From assembly GCA_964427425.1 (NCBI GenBank), contig CAYRUD010000016.1, positions 1 through 64,000 on the forward strand: a stretch of DNA of 64,000 bases, given 5' to 3'. Under the pieces are notes generated by a model. The model searched no databases, was not told the DNA's origin, and saw only the letters and a list, made by a program, of their open reading frames with translations. Positions 54,939 through 64,000 of the stretch are shown piece by piece. The stretch's first letter is position 1; each line of letters opens with the position of its first letter. A program made the position numbers and the translations under genes. Origin of the DNA: CAYRUD01 sp964427425 (GTDB taxonomy: Bacteria; Chlamydiota; Chlamydiia; Chlamydiales; FEN-1388).

Positions 54939-56774
54939 GTGCCTCATATCCGTTCTACGACACCTTTTCATTATTTATTCCTTGTGCTGCTTTTTCTTTC
55001 ATCGTCCCTCAGCGCTTTAGCCTATCGAGCGACGATTGAAGGGGTCAACAACGCTGCGATCTACCGACAGCTTAGAGCATCCTCACAGCTGGTCAGCTAC
55101 CAAGCAAATGGCGTCACCTCAATGAAGCAGCTTAAAAACCTTGTCGAAAGCGACAAGGAAAACATGAGAAAGGTTGCCATATACAACGGATTTTTTAACT
55201 GTGTTATCCATCCAAGTATCATTCAAACAAACGACTTGAACGTCGTTTTTCACGTAGAACTTGGCCCACGCTACTCACTTAAAAATATCGATATTACCTG
55301 GCTTGATAGAAAGTCAGTCTTAGAGCGCTGCCCTCCCGACCTCCAACCAACGCTTATCGATCTTGAGCCAAGTCGATCTGATATAGAGACATTCTCACCT
55401 GGAAGACCTGCAGAAGGCGACCTTCTTCTATCATTTGAGAAGGAAATAGTTAAAAGCCTTCAATCTAAAGGTTTTATCTTTGCCTCTGTCGTAGATAAGA
55501 AGTTCATCGCCTTCCCTCATACCGCTATGGTTGATGTTCACTTTGAAATTAAAACTGGACCTCTCGTCAGGCTCGGCGAAGTAACCATCGAAGGCATGAA
55601 TGACGTTAAAGACTCATATATTCGAACGCGTCTTATGTGGAAGAGGGGCGAATTTTACAATACCGAAAAAATAGAGCAAACAGAGACGAGGCTTCTTAAA
55701 TCTGGTCTCTTCCAATCAGTTGTTATCGACTGCAAAGTACCTCAAGGGACAGAGACACTTCTTTCAAGTGGTGATGAAGTACCTGTTACTCTTACCGTCT
55801 CCGAAAGTAAGCATAAAACAGTCGGCGCTGGCGTCAGCTATACAACAACTCTTGGAGGCGGTACATCTCTTGAGTGGGAACATAGAAACATACGAGGAAT
55901 TGGCGAAAGACTCTCTTTTAGAGCTGAACTGTGGCAGAAGATGCGATCCATCACACTCACCTACGCTCTTCCACAATGGAAGAGAAGTGACCGATTGACC
56001 TCTATTATCTTAGAGCATGATCATCAGATCTATTTGCCATATCACAGTACAGCATATAAAGCGTCCGTCTTACGTGAGCAGACTCTCAAACGCCAAGGAA
56101 TTGAATTTGTCTGGGGTGGACGTGTTGAAAAACTTCACTCTACGAGAGCCACAGGAAATAAACATAACATTCTCCTCAAAGCTCCGCTTCAATTTAAGTG
56201 GACAAGCGCCAATTCGCAGCTTGATCCAACATCTGGCATGACAATGAATTTGAAAATAACGCCTTCGTATCAATTCGTTACGCCTCAGTTTAGCTATCTC
56301 ATCTCTCAGTTCACTTGGTCTACGTACGATACCTTTTTTGATAACTCTACGACACTTGCGACACGCTTTTCATGCGGATCTGTATCTGGAAGATCAACGC
56401 TTAACATTCCGATTCCCGACCGCTTTTTTGGAGGATCAGAAAACTCTCTCCGCGGCTACAAGACCGGTAGCGTCTCGCCAGTCGATAGTAATAATGAGCC
56501 AGCTGGCGGACGATCGATTGTGACTGCGACGTTGGAACTAAGAAATAGATATAAGAACGGCTTTGGATCAGTTTTCTTCTACGACACTGGTAATGTTTTT
56601 AATGAGCCATTGCCAAGTTTTGAGCTGAGACGGATCCTTCATTCCGTCGGTGGTGGAATCCGCTATAATACCCCAATTGGACCTCTTCGCCTTGATATTG
56701 CTTTTCCACTAAACCGTCGAAAAGGAATCGATCCACCGTTTCAGATTTACTTCAGTATTGGACAAGCTTTTTAA
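54939..56774 (+). CDS. tamA: Omp85-family outer-membrane protein, TamA-like
   Basis: 611 residues. Signal peptide (HYLFLVLLFLSSSLSALA), then two or three POTRA-like domains (RATIEGVNNAAIYRQL..., VRLGEVTIEGMNDVKDSYI then FYNTEKIEQTETRLLKSGLF), then the 16-strand barrel with the Omp85 RGY motif (GGSENSLRGYKTGS) and a C-terminal FSIGQAF strand. The short POTRA array and the TamB gene next door favour TamA over BamA. It starts at GTG: AAGGAG lies about ten bases upstream and there is no in-frame ATG before the signal peptide ends. Confidence 0.85.
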   Translation: MPHIRSTTPFHYLFLVLLFLSSSLSALAYRATIEGVNNAAIYRQLRASSQLVSYQANGVTSMKQLKNLVESDKENMRKVAIYNGFFNCVIHPSIIQTNDLNVVFHVELGPRYSLKNIDITWLDRKSVLERCPPDLQPTLIDLEPSRSDIETFSPGRPAEGDLLLSFEKEIVKSLQSKGFIFASVVDKKFIAFPHTAMVDVHFEIKTGPLVRLGEVTIEGMNDVKDSYIRTRLMWKRGEFYNTEKIEQTETRLLKSGLFQSVVIDCKVPQGTETLLSSGDEVPVTLTVSESKHKTVGAGVSYTTTLGGGTSLEWEHRNIRGIGERLSFRAELWQKMRSITLTYALPQWKRSDRLTSIILEHDHQIYLPYHSTAYKASVLREQTLKRQGIEFVWGGRVEKLHSTRATGNKHNILLKAPLQFKWTSANSQLDPTSGMTMNLKITPSYQFVTPQFSYLISQFTWSTYDTFFDNSTTLATRFSCGSVSGRSTLNIPIPDRFFGGSENSLRGYKTGSVSPVDSNNEPAGGRSIVTATLELRNRYKNGFGSVFFYDTGNVFNEPLPSFELRRILHSVGGGIRYNTPIGPLRLDIAFPLNRRKGIDPPFQIYFSIGQAF

Positions 56775-56920
56775 AAAATGAAATAAGGATTACGGCTGCT
56801 TTTACATTGATTTTTGCGCACATTTTCATTAAAAGTCGCCGCAACCTAGAAAGTTATAACCTTCTCTGGCACAATAGTTACCTAATAATAAAATGATGAT
56901 GAAGGAATAAGTCAGAAAAC

Positions 56921-59900
56921 ATGAAAGCGGTAAAAGCGATCATCTCTACAACTCGCCTCTTTCTCCTCTTTGGATGCGCCTTAGTCGCTCTTCTCTGGGT
57001 TTTCTTGCTCACGCCTCAAGGCAATAGTATTGCTAAAAAATATCTAGAACTCAAGATCGCTGAAGCCACTGGATGGACTGTAAAGATCGGAAAATTCCGT
57101 GCGCTTCCCCCTTTTTGGGTTTCGCTCCACGATATTCGCATTATCCCAACTCAATCCTCGCAAAGTCTTGAGAGTCTTTCAAAAGAAGACTATCGAAAAC
57201 TTGCGCGAAAAGAAGGCCTTATCTCTGCCTCATCTTTAGATATCGTCCCTCTTCTCATCGATCTTCCCTTTAAAAATATTTCCTTTCTCTACCTGGACGC
57301 GAGCCAAGTCTCACTGACACTTCCTCAAGCAAAACCTGACGACGAGCTCGATACTGATTCAAAGCCAGAGCCCGAGTCGGCAGTATCGCCATTGAAAGAG
57401 GGTGAGACAAAGCGCCCATTAAGCCCAAATCCCCTTACTCTTGAATCCACTAAGCCACTTTCCCTTGGACCAGTTACTCCTCACCAGATCTCATCTCCAA
57501 CTCTCTTCGACCCTCACTCGCTCTTAGAGAAAGCAGCTCCAGGATCCGAAAAATCGTTTACTCTGGACGAAGTTCTCTTCCTGCAGAAATTTTATTCATC
57601 TCTTCCTTGCGCATTTAATGTTATTTTTTCTCGCTTAACACTTGAGAAAGTCGTTCAGTTCACAGCGCCTACTCCAAAACATCCAATAAGTGAAGAAAGA
57701 CTTATCGCCCCCTCACTTGAGATGAAAGCGTCCTTCATCTCTATGAATCCATACAGCGAAAAGATTGAAGGGGCCTTCTCGATCTATCCTAGAGCTAAAG
57801 AGATTCAGTCTCTTTTTAATTCCGCGTACTTCGATTTCAAACTTCTTGGAGCCAGTAACTCTGATTTAAACCCACTGCATCTTCAGTGGAATGTTGTCAT
57901 CGATATGAATCCCTTGACGCCCCCAAAGGATGTTATCGAGTCGTCTCGCTTACGACGAACGATTACCGCGCGCGGCGATCTCAAAATGACTGATAACTCA
58001 ACTTTTGAAGGCTCTTGGAATGTATTAGTCCCAAAGACTTTTGATTATCTCGCATCCCACCACTATATCTCATCCTCAGCTCACGCTTTTGGAACTATTT
58101 CAATCAGCTCAAACCGCATGGCAAAAATTCATGTCAACGATGCTGAAATCAAAGGAGATGTCTTTGTCTACGATCCAAAAGAACTTACAGAAGAAGATCA
58201 CGACGAGCGCCATGATGGCATCTCATACGAGTTGAATCTTCTCTCAATAGCCCATGCCTCGCCTTGGAAATTCTCTGCCTCTTTAGGGCAAGGAACATTT
58301 ACTCTCACTCATGAGAAAGACTATAATGGTTTCTTAAAAGAAACTTCCCCTTCAAGCAGCAGTGAGCCAGAATCAATAGTAAAGCGAGAGCGAATTCAAG
58401 CTCAGAGAAATAGACGCGCTATTCAATTACAAAGGTCTCTTTCTCAAGCGCTCGATGGTTGGAGGCTTGAGCACTCTTTTCCTAACATTACGATCTCATC
58501 AACCTTCTTTAATAAGCAGAATAAGGCTCGTTTAAAAGCATATTTAGACGGAAAAACCTATAATAAACAAAACGATCCAGCATTGAAGAGCGCTCAGTCA
58601 ATCAACGAAAGCTCCACCATCATTCCGCTTCCAAGCTATGATGAGCGACATTTTACATGGGATGGCTTCTTTCAGCGTATTTCATCGATTGAGACGATTC
58701 ATTCACAAAAAAAGAAAAAATCTTTAGTCGAGCTCACTATTTCATCTGTCTTGAAAGAGAAGACGTCTGATAAACAACAAGTCCTTAAAGGAAATAAAGA
58801 GTGGGTTCCCTCTACTTCAAGCATTGTTGGAAAAGTCACCTCTGTAGGAGAAAAAGAAACTGGTTTCATAGAGTTTTCCTCTCCTTTCATCAGAACGAAA
58901 GGGGTCTTCATTCCTTCTGAAACATCGACTCGATGCGATCTTTCTGTAGAACTTCCCTCATTAAATGATTTCCAGTTCTTACGGCCTTCTCATAGATTAG
59001 AGGGAGCCTTCTCGTGCCTCCTCTCGTTTTCGCCATCGATTCACCTCTCTGAAGCTGACGCGCGCGTAAAAAAACAAGAAATGCGAGATTTTATTCCACA
59101 TACATCGCAAAAGTGGCACTTAGACGCAGCGTTGGTGTCTGGCTCGCAATTCGTCTATGGCGATGATGTCCATATCGACAATTTTGCCCTTTCACTTAGC
59201 GAAGATCTAGCAAGCGATACCTATATCGCGAGCTACATTCTAAAACGAGCACTCCTTTCGAAAGATCACTGGATTGAGTTATCGAAAGCTGCATTAAAAT
59301 ATGATATCAAAAGTGGCAAGATCTCGCTTCATAATGCTCTTATAAAAGGAACTCAATGGAATACGCCGTACACGCTCACATCACATGGTCATTTTGAGAG
59401 AAAACCTAGCCGACACGGCTTAGGGTCCCTTTTCTCTGGAATTCTCCACACAAATGGAAACTATGGCTCAGATACACTTCGCTCTGAGATGAGCTTGACG
59501 CTCCCTACCGCAATAGATGGAGAACTGACAGGACTTGGAACAATCTCTATCTCAGGATCACTGGGAACTAAGGGGCTCTTTCATCTTAACGTGATATCAA
59601 GAGATTGGGCATGCCGAAACGCAACAGCTCAGGGAGCGATCACCAATATCCCTTCCTCCATCGTCACAGCGATGTTCGATATTCCACATGCAAACGGTAG
59701 CGTCTCGGGATCTTTATATGCCGCCACGAAAAATGGTGTCATGAAATCGATGTATAAGGCGAAAGGATCGTTCCTCTGGCTTGAGAGAATGATGGATAAG
59801 GACGCGTTAGTTGTCGACCTTACAGGCGGAATTGATGAAGCTCATTCGTATAACACAATCTCCTTCACATCCCCTGCATCAAAAAATCGACCTCTTACCT

Positions 59901-61294
59901 TTACTCTTTCAACTCCTGTCGTTCAAAAGACCGGTCATTTCCCCTTTTTCCGTATACCGACAAATAAGCCAATCTATGGATTTATCCAGGGTCAGTGTGA
60001 TCTTCAATCATTGATCGCTCCATGGATGGAAGAAGAAGAGTGGGCTGAAGGCACACTCCAAGTTCGCTCGACAATCCGTGGAACGTTAGAGAGCCAAGCA
60101 ATCTCAGGTGAGGTGTCACTGACTGAGGGAAAACTGGACATCCTTGCGTTAGGTGGAGTTCTCTCAGACATCACGATTCATGGCACGCTGTACGGCAAAG
60201 ACATCTATGTCGACGACTTAAGAGCATCAGATGAAAAGAAAGGCCGTCTACAAGGTACTGGAGTTCTTCTTCTCCCTATTCCAGATAAGCGCCCATTCTC
60301 ATGGCAGTCAAAGCTCAACTGCTCCAATGTTGAATTAGTAAATCTTGACTATGCGACCGCCGTGGTCTCCGGAGAAGTCACGCTTGAAGGATCAAGCTCT
60401 CACTTAGCCATCGATGGAAAAGCAGTCTCTGAACTTGCTGTCATTGATGTTTCAAAGAGATTTACCCTACCAGTCCCTGAAATTAATTTCGTCTACGCGC
60501 GTCCAGGAACTGAAGAGGGAGAGCCAGAACTTGTCTACGAGGAAGGCTTAAAAACAGCGGCATCCGACTCCGGCTTTAGGTTTGACCTTAACATAAGCCT
60601 TCAAACAAAATCCCCCCTTGAAATTAAGGGAAGGGGCCTTGCGACAAAGTGGAACGGTCAAGCATCTTTAAGCGGAACTCCAATGAAGCCATCGCTTCAT
60701 GGATCATTCTCGACAACTGCAGGAACATTCACCTTCGCCGGAAAAGATTTTGATATTACCCAAGGAAATGTAACGTTTGGCGGCGACATTATCAAAGAGT
60801 CTCGCTTAAGCGTCACTGCACGAGCAGATCTACCCCACGTCTCTGCTCGCGTACTCCTCAGAGGAACTTTGGATAAACCAAGAGTCTCTGTTGAATCCAA
60901 TCCAATGAAACCAGAAAAAGAGATCCTCTCACTCATACTCTTTAACAAAGAGCTTTGCGATATCTCGCCTCTAGAGTCCCTCCAGCTTGCCTCAACGGCA
61001 ATGACTCTCGATCAATCAGCGGCACCACTTCAATTTCTTGATACAGTCAAAAAGCGAATTGGTATTGATACTATCAATATTGGCGCGTCAAAAGACTCTA
61101 TGGATAATGAAATTCATGTCCGCGTTGGAAAATACATCTCTCGCGGTGTCACAGTGAACGTCTCAAAAGGCGTTTCTACGGAGGCTAATAGAATCGGTGT
61201 CGAGCTCGAGCTTGCGAAAAACATATCAGCGGAAGCTGAGATCGGTGACGACTCGAAAGGTATCGTCTCTATTAAGTGGAAGAAAGACTTCTAA
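56921..61294 (+). CDS. tamB: TamB/DUF490-family translocation module protein
   Basis: 1457 residues. One N-terminal membrane anchor (LFLLFGCALVALLWVFLL), then an AsmA-like N-domain, a low-complexity Pro/Glu linker (about 135-190), a very long beta-rich body, and the typical DUF490 C-terminus: SLSGTPMKPSLHGSF, DFDITQGNVTFGGD, LRGTLDKPRVSVESNP, SLILFNKEL, VELELAKNISAEAEIGDD. TamB spans the periplasm and partners with TamA in outer-membrane protein insertion or lipid transport. Gap to tamA 146 bp, same strand. Confidence 0.93.
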   Translation: MKAVKAIISTTRLFLLFGCALVALLWVFLLTPQGNSIAKKYLELKIAEATGWTVKIGKFRALPPFWVSLHDIRIIPTQSSQSLESLSKEDYRKLARKEGLISASSLDIVPLLIDLPFKNISFLYLDASQVSLTLPQAKPDDELDTDSKPEPESAVSPLKEGETKRPLSPNPLTLESTKPLSLGPVTPHQISSPTLFDPHSLLEKAAPGSEKSFTLDEVLFLQKFYSSLPCAFNVIFSRLTLEKVVQFTAPTPKHPISEERLIAPSLEMKASFISMNPYSEKIEGAFSIYPRAKEIQSLFNSAYFDFKLLGASNSDLNPLHLQWNVVIDMNPLTPPKDVIESSRLRRTITARGDLKMTDNSTFEGSWNVLVPKTFDYLASHHYISSSAHAFGTISISSNRMAKIHVNDAEIKGDVFVYDPKELTEEDHDERHDGISYELNLLSIAHASPWKFSASLGQGTFTLTHEKDYNGFLKETSPSSSSEPESIVKRERIQAQRNRRAIQLQRSLSQALDGWRLEHSFPNITISSTFFNKQNKARLKAYLDGKTYNKQNDPALKSAQSINESSTIIPLPSYDERHFTWDGFFQRISSIETIHSQKKKKSLVELTISSVLKEKTSDKQQVLKGNKEWVPSTSSIVGKVTSVGEKETGFIEFSSPFIRTKGVFIPSETSTRCDLSVELPSLNDFQFLRPSHRLEGAFSCLLSFSPSIHLSEADARVKKQEMRDFIPHTSQKWHLDAALVSGSQFVYGDDVHIDNFALSLSEDLASDTYIASYILKRALLSKDHWIELSKAALKYDIKSGKISLHNALIKGTQWNTPYTLTSHGHFERKPSRHGLGSLFSGILHTNGNYGSDTLRSEMSLTLPTAIDGELTGLGTISISGSLGTKGLFHLNVISRDWACRNATAQGAITNIPSSIVTAMFDIPHANGSVSGSLYAATKNGVMKSMYKAKGSFLWLERMMDKDALVVDLTGGIDEAHSYNTISFTSPASKNRPLTFTLSTPVVQKTGHFPFFRIPTNKPIYGFIQGQCDLQSLIAPWMEEEEWAEGTLQVRSTIRGTLESQAISGEVSLTEGKLDILALGGVLSDITIHGTLYGKDIYVDDLRASDEKKGRLQGTGVLLLPIPDKRPFSWQSKLNCSNVELVNLDYATAVVSGEVTLEGSSSHLAIDGKAVSELAVIDVSKRFTLPVPEINFVYARPGTEEGEPELVYEEGLKTAASDSGFRFDLNISLQTKSPLEIKGRGLATKWNGQASLSGTPMKPSLHGSFSTTAGTFTFAGKDFDITQGNVTFGGDIIKESRLSVTARADLPHVSARVLLRGTLDKPRVSVESNPMKPEKEILSLILFNKELCDISPLESLQLASTAMTLDQSAAPLQFLDTVKKRIGIDTINIGASKDSMDNEIHVRVGKYISRGVTVNVSKGVSTEANRIGVELELAKNISAEAEIGDDSKGIVSIKWKKDF

Positions 61295-61317
61295 CGCCCA
61301 TCGCTCAGAAAAGAAAA

Positions 61318-61355
61318 GAGCCTGAATAATCAGCTCTCACTAACCATTCAGGCTC
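61318..61355 (+). terminator. Stem-loop after tamB
   Basis: GAGCCTGAAT and ATTCAGGCTC pair perfectly (10 pairs) around 18 bases, 24 bases after the stop. No T-run. Confidence 0.6.
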
Positions 61356-61379
61356 AATGTGCAATCGAAGAAATATTAC

Positions 61380-61403
61380 GGAAGCTTCTTTTACGAAGCT
61401 TCC
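61380..61403 (-). terminator. Stem-loop after the LRAT-like gene
   Basis: GGAAGCTTC and GAAGCTTCC (nine pairs, six-base loop) just beyond the stop at 61416 on the minus strand, followed by an AT-rich stretch on that strand. Confidence 0.6.
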
Positions 61404-61415
61404 TTGCTTATGTTT

Positions 61416-63125
61416 TTACGATACAGTACCTTGCAGCTGCTCAGCTTTTCTAGGATCAAGTGGCATGAGCGCATTTTTTCGGCAGTTAAATTTCACAACT
61501 TTCTCAGGGTGATTTTTCTGCATCCACTCGACAAGATTATATCCTTGATAGACTTTTAATCTTTCCTCGTTGAAGAGGTCGGTGAATTTATTCTTGCACA
61601 GTGTTGGTGCGTTATCCTGATATCGATTTCTAATACCTGTCGTATTGTCTCTTCCGCCTAATTTCTTGACGAGGAGTAAGGAAAGAGCGAATACTGCAAT
61701 CTTTCGAGGAATATAGGAAATCGCGCTGCCGAGGCAATCGCTGATTCGCGACGCAACTCGTCGAATAGGCTGTGGAACGTATGAGAGAACTTTTCCAACA
61801 AAATTGATCACTGGTCGAGCAACTGCATCTACAGCTTTAACAAATTTGCTCAAAGGTCCACCGATAAATGGAATATCTTCTAAATCAGGAAGAGCCTTTA
61901 ACAAGCTATCGAGTCCTGATTCGTGAGCTTTAACGTTATGACCTAAGATTTGAAGAGGCTCAACACCCATCTTCTTTGTGCAGTTTTCAGACAACATGTT
62001 GAAGTCAAAACCGTCACCTGTATTTTCAGCGCGGGTGTCGCCACTGTTGAGCTTGTTTGCGTGATCAAAGACTTTCTCAGCTTGCTCATCATTCATCGGG
62101 AAGTATCCTGCGAAGTGCTCGCAGTTATTTCGTGTGAGCACATAGTCGGGAGCATTGATTTTCGAAGATCCAGTCTTTCCGAACTTAGTAGCAAGACCTT
62201 TCACGACTTGTTCATACTCGCTCTTCTCAAGAAGTGTACTTGCAGACCATGCTCTTCCATCTCTCTTGATAATCATCATATGCGTATGCATCCACATATT
62301 GACAAACTTCTTGGCAATTTTACCTAACAGTCCGCCAGGAAGGAGATTATATGTCTTTGTAGATACTACTTCCAACACATAGTCCTGTCCTTCTTTTGCT
62401 CCAGCCTTATCGAAGATAGCATTTACAGCTTCTTGATTGAGTCTTGCGACAGGAGGCGTGTCTTGAAGTCGATCCCAGTAGAACTTGTCATGTTCGACAA
62501 AGCCATCCGGATGAACAAAAGTCCAGCCATCATATCGCTCGAATTCGCCATTATCGTAGTAGACAACCCTATTCTCGCCTAAGATCTCAACCATATCTTT
62601 CAAAGGCTTGAGCTCGCCTTTTATCATAATATGGGCCTTGCCATCGATATTATGGATGTCCATTGCTGGACCTTCTAGGGATTCGGCGCTGTTTTTGTAG
62701 GTATTGATGCTAAAAACAAGATGCGTCTTTACAGCGAAGTCAACTGATTCATAATCTGTGGCGATGAGTGAAGGATCAAATCCAAGATCAATCCATTTCT
62801 TTGATCGCTCGATTTGCTCTTTAACAACTTTTAACTCTGCCTTGATCTCATCGGTTGCTTGTTTTTCAATCTCGGCTACTTCTTCTTTCATCGAAGCGAG
62901 TTCTTCTACGAGCTCTTTATTGAGGCCTTCTGTTTGAGGCGAAGCATCGCGGCACTTCTCAGCTAAAGCTTGAAAACGAGTCTTTAATTCTTTAATTTTT
63001 TCTTCTGCTTGAAGAGTATGTAGTGCTGCTACATCAATATGTTGATCGACTTGCTCTCCGTTGATGTGTTCAGCTGGCTGTCGATTGCATAGTCCAGATA
63101 TACGCGCATTGGAAAAACAGCACAT
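61416..63125 (-). CDS. Effector-like protein with LRAT/NlpC-P60-type motif
   Basis: 569 residues, no signal peptide. Coiled coil about 35-115 (EEKIKELKTRFQALAEKC...). The middle has WMHTHMMIIKRDGRAWS (His280/His282) and TRNNCEHFAGYF (Cys335, His337); NCEHF with an upstream His is the mark of LRAT-like permuted papain enzymes, which act as acyltransferases or phospholipases. The His-Cys distance (about 55) is shorter than in vertebrate LRAT. A hydrophobic, amphipathic tract follows (about 420-495: IGGPLSKFVKAVDAVA, KIAVFALSLLLVKKL), suggesting membrane insertion. AAGGAG lies six bases before the ATG. Confidence 0.6.
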   Translation of the reverse strand: MCCFSNARISGLCNRQPAEHINGEQVDQHIDVAALHTLQAEEKIKELKTRFQALAEKCRDASPQTEGLNKELVEELASMKEEVAEIEKQATDEIKAELKVVKEQIERSKKWIDLGFDPSLIATDYESVDFAVKTHLVFSINTYKNSAESLEGPAMDIHNIDGKAHIMIKGELKPLKDMVEILGENRVVYYDNGEFERYDGWTFVHPDGFVEHDKFYWDRLQDTPPVARLNQEAVNAIFDKAGAKEGQDYVLEVVSTKTYNLLPGGLLGKIAKKFVNMWMHTHMMIIKRDGRAWSASTLLEKSEYEQVVKGLATKFGKTGSSKINAPDYVLTRNNCEHFAGYFPMNDEQAEKVFDHANKLNSGDTRAENTGDGFDFNMLSENCTKKMGVEPLQILGHNVKAHESGLDSLLKALPDLEDIPFIGGPLSKFVKAVDAVARPVINFVGKVLSYVPQPIRRVASRISDCLGSAISYIPRKIAVFALSLLLVKKLGGRDNTTGIRNRYQDNAPTLCKNKFTDLFNEERLKVYQGYNLVEWMQKNHPEKVVKFNCRKNALMPLDPRKAEQLQGTVS

Positions 63126-63328
63126 ATATTACTCCTTAATTTATCAAGAAATCGTATAGCGTTTATATTAAACGACTATTAAGTTATCATAAAGAGCATA
63201 TTTTCAAGAACATTTTTTAATAAAATGTTATAAAATTAATTTAAATGACATATAATTAAATTAAGCACTCCAAATAGCACTACTTTTAATTACGCTTAAA
63301 AAAAGAGGATAAAGACTACACGAGGGTA

Positions 63329-63357
63329 TTGATAAAAAAATCCCTTCAATGTATTCC
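63329..63357 (+). promoter_or_regulatory. Weak promoter candidate for the last gene
   Basis: TTGATA, 17 bases, TATTCC. A TTTTAATTAAAA palindrome (63363-63374) sits between it and the start codon. By eye only. Confidence 0.3.
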
Positions 63358-63403
63358 TCACTTTTTAATTAAAAGTTGACGATCCTCATGCGTAGGAGGT
63401 GCT

Positions 63404-64000
63404 ATGTCTGACTCCGCCAATTCTATTAAGTTTCAATCCCCCCTTCCGACCAGCGCCCTCTCCTCCCTAACCGGCATCGGCAAAAATAAAACCGAACCAA
63501 TGTCCCTCACGGACTCCAAGGTCAACAGCCTCTTCTTGAGCGGCCTCAAGGATGCCTCCTCTTCTACGGACTTAGTCTTAAGTCTTGATAATCACACTGT
63601 TACTAATCAATCGAAAATATTTCCTAAAAATAATTCAATAGACATTGATAATTCATTACTTGCAGATTTCGACTTTGATATTGGAGTTGAACTAATAACA
63701 AATTCAGAACCATCTGATACTAAGATGGAAGACATCGAATTTGACCTAGGCGTCCCAGATATTAGTTTAAATAAGGTAACAGAAGATAGTTCTGTAACAC
63801 CTAATATGAAGATAGAAGACTTCGAATTCGATTTAGGTGTCCCAAATATAACACCTAATCAACAAGCAGAAAAAAATAAAGGCTCTACAATATCTGACTT
63901 AAAAGACCAGCCTTCCCTAGCTAACGATTCATTCATATCAGAAATTGATTTAATTAATGCATCTGATAAAACTCAAAACACTAAATTTAGACATAAAGTT
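63404..64000 (+). CDS. Repeat-containing effector-like protein, truncated by window end
   Basis: 199 codons are open and run off the end. TAGGAGGTG, a near-perfect Shine-Dalgarno, lies just before the ATG. No signal peptide; a Ser/Thr/Pro-rich N-terminus. Later a repeated acidic motif: SLLADFDFDIGVELI, DTKMEDIEFDLGVPDIS and NMKIEDFEFDLGVPNIT, spaced about 27-30 residues. The first 55 or so codons are rich in C/G-ending codons (TCC, GCC, CTC, AGC) and the rest is AT-rich, a sharp change. Likely secreted; family unknown. Confidence 0.7.
   Translation, partial: MSDSANSIKFQSPLPTSALSSLTGIGKNKTEPMSLTDSKVNSLFLSGLKDASSSTDLVLSLDNHTVTNQSKIFPKNNSIDIDNSLLADFDFDIGVELITNSEPSDTKMEDIEFDLGVPDISLNKVTEDSSVTPNMKIEDFEFDLGVPNITPNQQAEKNKGSTISDLKDQPSLANDSFISEIDLINASDKTQNTKFRHKV

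Noticed and set aside
54939..56774. BamA instead of TamA
   Set aside because: Only about 340 residues precede the barrel, enough for two or three POTRA domains, and tamB is adjacent. BamA remains possible if the family's chlamydial members have short POTRA arrays.

Overview
The window reads as a chromosomal piece of a chlamydia (phylum Chlamydiota) outside the classical Chlamydiaceae, most likely one of the amoeba- or protist-associated families. The housekeeping blocks have chlamydial content and order: glgX/ssb/pepA, recF-dnaN-smpB close to folD-apbE, and L28-UbiD-PLD. Lysine/meso-DAP genes of the DapL route (asd, dapB, dapA, dapL) and a minimal RodZ also fit. BTB-domain proteins, LRR proteins and a UDP-sugar dehydrogenase point to a larger 'environmental' chlamydial genome. 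I cannot name the genus. No tRNA, rRNA, insertion sequence, phage gene or CRISPR array was seen.

Layout. 0-12.8 kb: asd, pepA and ssb on the minus strand, then glgX, an LptD-like outer-membrane protein, ugd, a small membrane protein, folD and apbE on plus. 12.8-30.5 kb: an accessory, effector-like region interrupted by a core block. It holds a SycD/LcrH-like TPR protein, a small secreted protein, two tandem LRR paralogues with a shared N-terminal domain, the core genes recF, dnaN and smpB, an 833-residue protein with a candidate cysteine-hydrolase site, and four tandem BTB paralogues. 30.5-45.9 kb: a dicarboxylate symporter, L28, an exported family-2 glycosyltransferase with TPRs, UbiD-like, PLD-like, dapB-dapA-dapL, a metallophosphoesterase, a small membrane protein, two MarC proteins, truA, an OB-fold protein and a DUF368 lipid-carrier transporter. 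45.9-53.1 kb, minus strand: rodZ, then a tight run hemL, nfeD (long), nfeD (short), floA, a membrane-anchored coil protein and yggS. 53.1-64 kb: a paralogous pair of short proteins under duplicated upstream DNA, a TamA-TamB pair, a large protein with an LRAT/NlpC-P60-like motif, and the start of a repeat-containing protein cut by the window end.

How the genes work together. The core genes cover peptidoglycan/lysine precursors (asd, dapB, dapA, dapL), lipid-carrier recycling (DUF368), cell shape (rodZ), outer-membrane assembly (LptD-like, TamA/TamB), membrane microdomains (floA/nfeD), glycogen breakdown (glgX), replication and repair (dnaN, recF, ssb), ribosome rescue (smpB) and tetrapyrrole synthesis (hemL). 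The accessory genes look aimed at the host. Two scaffold types used by eukaryotic ubiquitin ligases (BTB-BACK-like, and LRR with a possible F-box-like segment) sit with a candidate cysteine hydrolase and a type III chaperone-like protein. I regard this as the best candidate for an undescribed effector set, but its function is inferred from architecture only.
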